A stretch of DNA of 64,000 nt from G963704535 sp963704535 (GTDB lineage Bacteria > Chloroflexota > Chloroflexia > Chloroflexales > Roseiflexaceae). The DNA is taken from assembly GCA_963704535.1 (NCBI GenBank), contig OY969916.1:1302001-1366000 (forward strand). The letters run 5' to 3'. The first letter of the stretch is position 1, and each line of letters opens with the position of its first letter. Under the pieces are notes generated by a model. That model did no database searches and was not told where the DNA came from. It was given only the letters and a program-made list of their open reading frames with translations. The position numbers and the translations under genes were made by a program. Positions 59,848 to 64,000 of the stretch are shown one piece after another.

Positions 59848-61128
59848 ATGGCAAAGTCGCATGGGTTTTTCAAGGATCTCTTGGACCGGGCCGTCGAGAC
59901 CGGCGTGCCCTTCGTCGTCCGCCGCCGCTGCAACCCGCACCAATTAGCTGTGTGGCTGGCGATTCGCTTTCTGCTCGACGTGACCGAACGTAAGGCACTC
60001 GGCGCCCGCGAGATCGCGCGCGAGGCCGGGCTCACCTCCTACCCGCGCGTCTGCGGCTGGATTGACGACCTGGTCGAACTGGGGCTGCTGGAGATCGTGG
60101 GGCATGAAGAGATCCGGGGCGCCTCGCACGACCGACCGATCTACCGCATCCCTTGGGAACGCCTACTCGACAACTCGCTGCGGGAGGCGGAAGACTATTT
60201 GACCACCATCGGCCGCGCGTATCGGCCCAAACCGTCAACGCCCCATGAGCAGCTCACGCTCGACATGGGCGGCGACCTGTTACCGATCGGTAACAGCAGC
60301 CGTGATCGATCGGTAACAGGGGACGGGTCTGTGATCGATGGATCACAGGAGCCGTTACCGATCGGTAACAGGGCTGTGATCGATCGATCACAGGGGGTGT
60401 TACCGATGGATCACAGGAGCTGTGATCCATCGGTAACAGAGGGGGCACTTCATGGGGGGGGTGTGATCGATCGATCACAGGAGCCGTTACCAATCGGTAA
60501 CAGGTCTGTGATCGATCGATCACAGGCTGTTACCGATCGATCACGGCAGCCGTTACCGATCGGTAACGTTGGAGGGAGGGAAGGAGGGAAGGAGGGAGGG
60601 AGTCATGCGCGCGCGCGCGAAAAATCGGAAAACGAGCCGCGCCACCCCCCACCGCCACCGCCCGGCGAATGGCCACTGGCCAGCCACCCGATCGACCTCT
60701 GGAGGGCCGCTTGCCCGCAGTACCGTCCGATCGACTTCAAGCAGATCGCGGCGCTGGTTGCCGAGCAGGACTCGCTGACCAGTGGCCACGGGCTGTATTG
60801 GGTCGGGCGGGCGATCCTGTCCGTCTCCTACTCCGGCGATATCCGCGCCATGAAGGCCGTCAAGGCCGTGCTGGACCGCTGGCGCACCACCCAATCCTAC
60901 GGCAGCGACACGCCCGCCTACGAGCGCAGAACGGCAGCGCCTGCTCGCGGCGCAAATGGATCTCACCAGAAGGACCAACGCCATGAATCACGATCGGAAC
61001 GCCGAGCTGACACCGATCAGCACCGACCTGACGCTGCTGGCGCAGGACCTCCAGCCGGGCTCAAGCTCGCTCGGGTGGCCAGTCCAGGGTCGCCGACCCC
61101 CAGCGACGCCCCTGACGGCCAGCAGTAA
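59848..61128 (+). CDS. Winged-helix replication protein (phage O/DnaD-like) with internal origin
   Basis: About 426 residues from the ATG at 59848 (MAKSHGFFKDLLDRAVETGV; GAGAGGAAGG upstream). Residues 20-120 form a winged helix typical of phage replication initiators (LLDVTERKALGAREIAREAG, YPRVCGWIDDLVELGLLEIV). Residues about 143-240 are a repetitive low-complexity linker (LPIGNRSVIDRSQ repeats) that is the translation of the palindrome array below. A DnaD-like C-terminal helical domain follows (IDLWRAACPQYRPIDFKQIA, KAVKAVLDRWRTTQSYGSD). The last 50 residues overlap the helicase-loader gene and look non-native. By analogy with lambda O it should bind the array and recruit the loader encoded next. 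Confidence 0.72.
   Translation: MAKSHGFFKDLLDRAVETGVPFVVRRRCNPHQLAVWLAIRFLLDVTERKALGAREIAREAGLTSYPRVCGWIDDLVELGLLEIVGHEEIRGASHDRPIYRIPWERLLDNSLREAEDYLTTIGRAYRPKPSTPHEQLTLDMGGDLLPIGNSSRDRSVTGDGSVIDGSQEPLPIGNRAVIDRSQGVLPMDHRSCDPSVTEGALHGGGVIDRSQEPLPIGNRSVIDRSQAVTDRSRQPLPIGNVGGREGGKEGGSHARAREKSENEPRHPPPPPPGEWPLASHPIDLWRAACPQYRPIDFKQIAALVAEQDSLTSGHGLYWVGRAILSVSYSGDIRAMKAVKAVLDRWRTTQSYGSDTPAYERRTAAPARGANGSHQKDQRHESRSERRADTDQHRPDAAGAGPPAGLKLARVASPGSPTPSDAPDGQQ
60277..60568. other. Array of twelve palindromic iterons, candidate replication origin
   Basis: Two half-site words combine freely: A = TTACCGAT and B = TGATCGAT (variant TGATCCAT). 14-bp cores start at 60280 (AA), 60303 (BA), 60332 (BB variant), 60355 (AA), 60377 (BB), 60400 (AB variant), 60423 (BA variant), 60464 (BB), 60487 (AA, one mismatch), 60509 (BB), 60530 (AB) and 60553 (AA). 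Most are flanked by CTG/CAG, extending to 20-bp palindromes such as CTGTTACCGATCGGTAACAG. Centre spacing is 21-23 bp in nine of eleven steps, with 29 and 41 for the others, close to two helical turns. Cores at 60400 and 60423 are exact reverse complements. Confidence 0.93.
60571..60625 (+). other. GGGA-purine tract and alternating GC tract beside the array
   Basis: Directly after the last iteron comes a GGA/GGGA purine run of about 30 bases (from GGAGGGAGGGAAGGAGGG), then GCGCGCGCGCG and AAAAATCGGAAAA. A G-rich strand with at least four G3 runs and a Z-prone alternating tract next to an A-tract could help strand opening. Confidence 0.7.
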
Positions 61129-61909
61129 GCGGCGCTGCGCGGACTGCGGGGCAACACTCGGCACCCTACCCCGCCCGCCAAAGTGCCCACCCGGCTACCG
61201 CTGGCAGGTGTGCGCCTGCCAGACCGCGCGCATCGCCGCCAGGGATGAGCGGATGCACGCACGAGGAGAGGCGCGGCGCCAGGCCGAAGCCGATGTGCTG
61301 CTCGGCGACACCGGGATGATGAGGATCGCACATATGACGCTCGATACCTTCGACCCTGGCCGCCTCGCTGGCGCCGAGGAGCATCCCTACCGGGTCGCCA
61401 CCGCCTGGCTGGCGCGCCTGCTCGAGTACGGTCAGCGGGGCAGCTACCGCGACGTAGCCGCCCCCCCGACCGCGCTGTTCTTCTACTGTCCGGGCAAAGG
61501 GCGCGGCAAGACCCACCTGGCCAGCGGCATCCTATGGGCGGCCAGGAGGCAGCGCCTCACCGCCTTCGTCGAGGAAACCAGCTATCTCGATCGGAGCTGG
61601 GGCTGCCCGATGGAGCAAAAGGAGGCGCTGGCCGCGCTGCCGGGAGAGCGCGCCTGGCTGACGGTGGTGGATGACTTGGGCCGGCGCGAGATCGGCCAGT
61701 CGGCGGCCGGCGTGCAGAACGCCTGGGCGGCACTGTTTGTCCGGCGCTGGCTGGCGGTGGGCTGGACGATCATCACCAGCAACTGGAGGCTAGAGGAGCT
61801 GGTCAGCAAACGGACGATCGACGATGCGCTGTACTCGCGCATCAAGCAGATGACGCGCGGCGAGTACGTGTTTTTCGACGGCCAGGATGTCCGGCTCGAA
61901 GGGATCTAA
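60983..61909 (+). CDS. DnaC/IstB-like helicase-loader ATPase
   Basis: 308 residues from the ATG at 60983 (MNHDRNAELTPISTDLTLLA; AGAAGGA upstream), overlapping the end of the replication gene. A zinc-ribbon-like N-terminus (CADCGATLGTL, CPPGYRWQVCACQ) precedes the AAA+ domain: FYCPGKGRGKTHLASGILWA (Walker A about 171-177), AWLTVVDDLGRRE (Walker B), TIITSNWRLEEL (sensor I) and ALYSRIKQMTRG (arginine-finger helix). DnaC-type loaders place the replicative helicase at the origin; next to the winged-helix protein the role is clear. No helicase gene is seen, so the host DnaB would be used. Confidence 0.88.
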   Translation: MNHDRNAELTPISTDLTLLAQDLQPGSSSLGWPVQGRRPPATPLTASSKRRCADCGATLGTLPRPPKCPPGYRWQVCACQTARIAARDERMHARGEARRQAEADVLLGDTGMMRIAHMTLDTFDPGRLAGAEEHPYRVATAWLARLLEYGQRGSYRDVAAPPTALFFYCPGKGRGKTHLASGILWAARRQRLTAFVEETSYLDRSWGCPMEQKEALAALPGERAWLTVVDDLGRREIGQSAAGVQNAWAALFVRRWLAVGWTIITSNWRLEELVSKRTIDDALYSRIKQMTRGEYVFFDGQDVRLEGI

Positions 61910-61919
61910 AAAGCCCGGC

Positions 61920-61987
61920 GTTGCAGCGCCAGGCCAGGGCGAAGGGAATGGCGCCCCACGCCATGATACACCAGAAAGGGAACGACG
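61920..61987 (+). promoter_or_regulatory. Conserved leader, copy 1
   Basis: GCGCCAGGCCAGGGCGAAGG, then a GGCGCCCC block, then CCAGAAAGGGAACGACG leading to the start codon at 61988. The same blocks in the same order stand before the gene at 63941. Confidence 0.65.
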
Positions 61988-62365
61988 ATGGACGACATTC
62001 TTGACCGCGCGGCGCAGCTCTTCGAGGTGCCGCGCGCCGCGATCCTCGGACGGGCGAAAACACGCCGCGTCGTGCTGGCGCGCCAGGCGGTGGCCTGGGC
62101 GCTTCGGCAGCGCTACACCTACCTGAGCCTGGTCGAGATCGGCGAGCGCCTGGGTGGCCGTGATCACACTACTGTGATCTATAGCGTGGCTGCGGCAGAG
62201 CAGCGCGCGAAGCGAGACCCAGAGTACCGTGCGTACCTCCAGGCGCTCATCGCGACGGCGCCACCACTCCGGCAGTCAACGGTGATCGTGTCGCTGCCGC
62301 CGGGGACCGCCTGGTGGCTGCGGCAGGCCTCAATCGGTCGCCCGCTCATCACGCCGGCGGCATAA
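61988..62365 (+). CDS. Stand-alone DnaA domain IV protein
   Basis: 125 residues. The whole N-terminal two thirds is a DnaA C-terminal DNA-binding domain: VVLARQAVAWALRQRYTYLS then LVEIGERLGGRDHTTVIYSV, with the DnaA-box recognition signature GRDHTTV at 57-63. Domains I-III, including the AAA+ ATPase, are absent, and a Pro-rich tail of about 35 residues follows. It could bind DnaA boxes or the iterons and compete with, or recruit, host DnaA. Third gene of the replication cluster, 78 bp after the loader. Confidence 0.85.
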   Translation: MDDILDRAAQLFEVPRAAILGRAKTRRVVLARQAVAWALRQRYTYLSLVEIGERLGGRDHTTVIYSVAAAEQRAKRDPEYRAYLQALIATAPPLRQSTVIVSLPPGTAWWLRQASIGRPLITPAA

Positions 62366-62380
62366 TCGGGAGACGTGCCG

Positions 62381-62758
62381 ATGCCAGAGATCCGTACCAT
62401 CCGCCTCGACCCGCCGCAGCCCTGCGGGATCGTGGACCCACGCAGCGGCCGGATCTGCGGTCGGCCTGCTGTGTCGGCCACCGTCGAGGCCGCGCCCGTT
62501 CAAGTCGTTGGCCCAGTCGGCTTTTTGCTGGTGCTGCCGATCTGCAACTCCTGCGCTCGCGCCGGGCAGGCTATCCGAGGGCGTACAGGTCCACCCCCGA
62601 CCATCACCGTCACGACCACGAGCGTCGTGCTGCCCGACCACCCCACGCCGGGCGCGTTACGTGAGGCCGCCTGCTACTTCGACAGAGAGGCGCAGCGGCT
62701 CCAGCGTGACGCCAGCGTGTTGCGCGAGCGGGCAGATGAGATCACGGCGAGGAACTGA
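62381..62758 (+). CDS. Mobile-element protein of unknown function, Cys-containing
   Basis: 125 residues from the ATG at 62381 (MPEIRTIRLDPPQPCGIVDP); a GTG six bases upstream is possible. CGIVDPRSGRICGRPA and ICNSCARAGQAI supply four Cys that may bind zinc; the C-terminal 45 residues are a charged helix (ALREAACYFDREAQRLQRDA, RERADEITARN). The stop overlaps the methylase start (TGATG), so translation is coupled. Confidence 0.55.
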   Translation: MPEIRTIRLDPPQPCGIVDPRSGRICGRPAVSATVEAAPVQVVGPVGFLLVLPICNSCARAGQAIRGRTGPPPTITVTTTSVVLPDHPTPGALREAACYFDREAQRLQRDASVLRERADEITARN

Positions 62759-63600
62759 TGGACAAAGTTGATCTCCTCGATCTCGGCAGCGATCGATCGC
62801 TACGCTTCCGTCTGTTTACCAAGGCGAGCATGGCGCACCCGGCCAAGATGCACGCCGGGTTGCTGCTCTGGCTCGGCGAGCACTATACCGTGCCGGGCCA
62901 GGTCGTTATCGACCCGATGTACGGCATCGGGACCACTGGGTTGCTCGCGCTGACGCAACGGCATGTTGTCGGGTTCGAGGTCGAGCCGCCGTATCTGGCG
63001 CACGCGCGCAAAAACGCAGCCCTGGTGATACGGGCCGGTGGGTTGTTCGCCGGCTCGATCGCCGTCCAATCCCATGACGCGCGTGAGCCGTGGCCTGAGA
63101 TGGCAGATGTGGTGCTGTTCAGTCCGCCGTATGGGTGCCGCGCAAGTTCTAACCAGACTTCACGGCACTACGTATCGCACAAGGTCTACAAGCTCGCAAA
63201 AGAGAAGGGGATCGGCTATAGCGAGCGCTGGCATAAGTTTGTAGAGAATCCGACATCCGGGGCCGCCGGCGCTATGACGTTCTTCTATGGCGACCACCCC
63301 GCCCAGCTCGGCCACCTGCGCGGCGATCGGTATTGGCAGTCCATGACCGCGGTCTACGCCCAGGCCCGCGTCGCGCTCCGACCCGGCGGCCATATGATCT
63401 TGGTGGTTAAAGATCACATCCGCGATGGAGGGCGCGTCCATGTTGCCGATGCGACCGCGGCGCTCTGCGAGCGGCTCGGTTTCAACCTGGTTACGCGGCA
63501 TGCGCGACGGGTGTGGCCGCTCTCGTTGTGGCAGCGGCGGCGCAGGGAGCAAGGCCTGCCGATCGTGGAAACCGAGGATATCCTGATCTTGAGGAACTGA
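62758..63600 (+). CDS. DNA methylase, SPPY type, of the mobile element
   Basis: 280 residues. Motif I is VVIDPMYGIGTTGLLALTQR, the catalytic motif DVVLFSPPYGCRASSNQTSR (SPPY), then RPGGHMILVVKDHIRDGG. SPPY is most usual in N4-cytosine methylases, DPPY in N6-adenine ones, so m4C is the better guess. The recognition part is the short insertion after SPPY. No endonuclease gene is nearby; phages and integrative elements carry such solitary methylases to evade restriction, and the EcoRV-type host system 9 kb away is one such barrier, though of different chemistry. Coupled on both sides by 1-bp overlaps. Confidence 0.85.
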   Translation: MDKVDLLDLGSDRSLRFRLFTKASMAHPAKMHAGLLLWLGEHYTVPGQVVIDPMYGIGTTGLLALTQRHVVGFEVEPPYLAHARKNAALVIRAGGLFAGSIAVQSHDAREPWPEMADVVLFSPPYGCRASSNQTSRHYVSHKVYKLAKEKGIGYSERWHKFVENPTSGAAGAMTFFYGDHPAQLGHLRGDRYWQSMTAVYAQARVALRPGGHMILVVKDHIRDGGRVHVADATAALCERLGFNLVTRHARRVWPLSLWQRRRREQGLPIVETEDILILRN

Positions 63601-63857
63601 TGGACGACCTGGAGCAAACCAGCTTCGCCGACCTGGCGCCGGCTGGCCCGCGCCGCGGCGAGTATGTGATCCCCGACGGCGGCCGGGTCGTGCGCTGCGC
63701 GTCCTGCGATGCACAGATCATTTGGACCGTTACCGGCGACGAGCGGCCGATCCCGCTTTCGCTGGCCACCGTGCAGACACGGGACGATGTCCGCTACGCG
63801 CTCTCGCATTTTGTGGATTGCCCGCACGCCAAAGAGTGGAGCGGAAGAAAGAAGTAG
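63600..63857 (+). CDS. Small zinc-ribbon-like protein of the mobile element
   Basis: 85 residues from the ATG at 63600, overlapping the methylase stop (TGATG). CASCDAQIIWTVTGDERPIP gives a CxxC knuckle and SHFVDCPHAKEW a CxH partner; PIPLSLAT is a motif seen in small phage-encoded zinc proteins. Probably a nucleic-acid-binding accessory protein. Confidence 0.6.
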   Translation: MDDLEQTSFADLAPAGPRRGEYVIPDGGRVVRCASCDAQIIWTVTGDERPIPLSLATVQTRDDVRYALSHFVDCPHAKEWSGRKK

Positions 63858-63869
63858 GCCCGATCGCTC

Positions 63870-63940
63870 GCAACGACCGGGCCAGGGGCGAAGGGAACAG
63901 CCGCCCCGGTGTATCCGAATCATACCAGAAAGGGAACCAC
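63870..63940 (+). promoter_or_regulatory. Conserved leader, copy 2
   Basis: GACCGGGCCAGGGGCGAAGG, then a GCCGCCCCGG block, CCAGAAAGGGAACCACG and the GTG start at 63941. Blocks and spacing correspond to 61920-61987, suggesting duplicated expression cassettes. Confidence 0.65.
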
Positions 63941-64000
63941 GTGACTACCACCAAAGCGACGGCGACCGACCCCGCCGACCCTGCGGCCACCCCAGCCGCC
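63941..64000 (+). CDS. Partial gene running off the window
   Basis: Twenty codons from a GTG at 63941 after the ribosome site AGAAAGGGAA. The visible part is Thr/Ala/Pro-rich (TTTKATATDPADPAATPAA), a disordered N-terminus; nothing can be said about function. Confidence 0.5.
   Translation, partial: MTTTKATATDPADPAATPAA

Noticed and set aside
60277..60568. CRISPR array
   Set aside because: Repeats are 14-20 bp palindromes with 3-25 bp gaps, of two mixed types, inside a gene; no cas genes nearby.
62758..63600. Partner endonuclease for the element's methylase
   Set aside because: Neighbouring genes are a Cys-rich protein and an 85-residue zinc-ribbon-like protein; neither has nuclease motifs.

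Overview
The window looks like chromosomal DNA of a high-GC member of the Chloroflexota, class Chloroflexia (filamentous anoxygenic phototroph lineage or a close relative). Points in favour: a PucC/BCD-family (bacterio)chlorophyll-type MFS transporter, a UDP-sulfoquinovose synthase, RHS/YD-repeat and FG-GAP secreted proteins (one ending in a short YLPI-type tail), large XRE-STAND-WD40 and TPR-CHAT proteins, many GATC-rich palindromes, and very many intergenic hairpins and simple-repeat islands. The lineage is an inference from gene families; no rRNA gene is present.

Layout. 1-4.4 kb is a gene graveyard: a cut NTF2-like gene, a transposase stub, a Gfo/Idh/MocA protein, a truncated XRE regulator and a collapsed RHS gene. 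4.7-8.7 kb is one XRE-STAND-WD40 signalling ATPase. 9.0-18.2 kb is a carbohydrate locus (secreted beta-helix protein, two CUT1 permeases, solute-binding lipoprotein, SIS-domain sugar-phosphate protein, DeoR regulator) interrupted by an IS630 element. 18.5-28.1 kb holds two giant secreted proteins, an FG-GAP propeller protein and an amidase-RHS polymorphic-toxin-like protein with an AT-rich tip. 28.3-31.3 kb is again degraded (ATPase without Walker A, Mom/GNAT-like protein, fructosamine-kinase remnant). tmRNA lies at 31.5-31.85 kb. 31.9-40.4 kb carries a three-gene membrane/methyltransferase/Rieske-like operon, a HExxH metallopeptidase divergent from a TPR-CHAT protease, and a sigma/anti-sigma pair.

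40.7-47.6 kb is housekeeping: thiamine pyrophosphokinase, MBL hydrolase, thioesterase, Na/Pi-type transporter with a translationally coupled UspA protein, a cyanophycin-synthetase-N-like protein and a DNA methylase. 47.7-49.5 kb is an AT-rich EcoRV-type restriction-modification island. 50.1-57.3 kb contains sqdB, the BCD transporter, a fatty-acid desaturase, bactofilin, a VOC protein and a nucleotidyltransferase.

57.3 kb to the end is an integrated mobile element entering from a tRNA-3'-end-like site: tyrosine integrase, then a rightward operon with a winged-helix replication protein, a DnaC/IstB-like helicase loader, a stand-alone DnaA domain IV, small zinc-binding proteins and a SPPY-type DNA methylase. 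Inside the replication gene lies an array of twelve palindromic sites built from two half-site types at about two-helical-turn spacing, which I read as the element's replication origin; this is the most striking structure in the window. A second genome-wide theme is the set of intergenic islands of 7-9 bp tandem repeats, often followed by their inverted copy, with a different word at each locus. Several otherwise healthy genes show single-base frameshifts, so either indel errors in the read data or recent decay must be considered.
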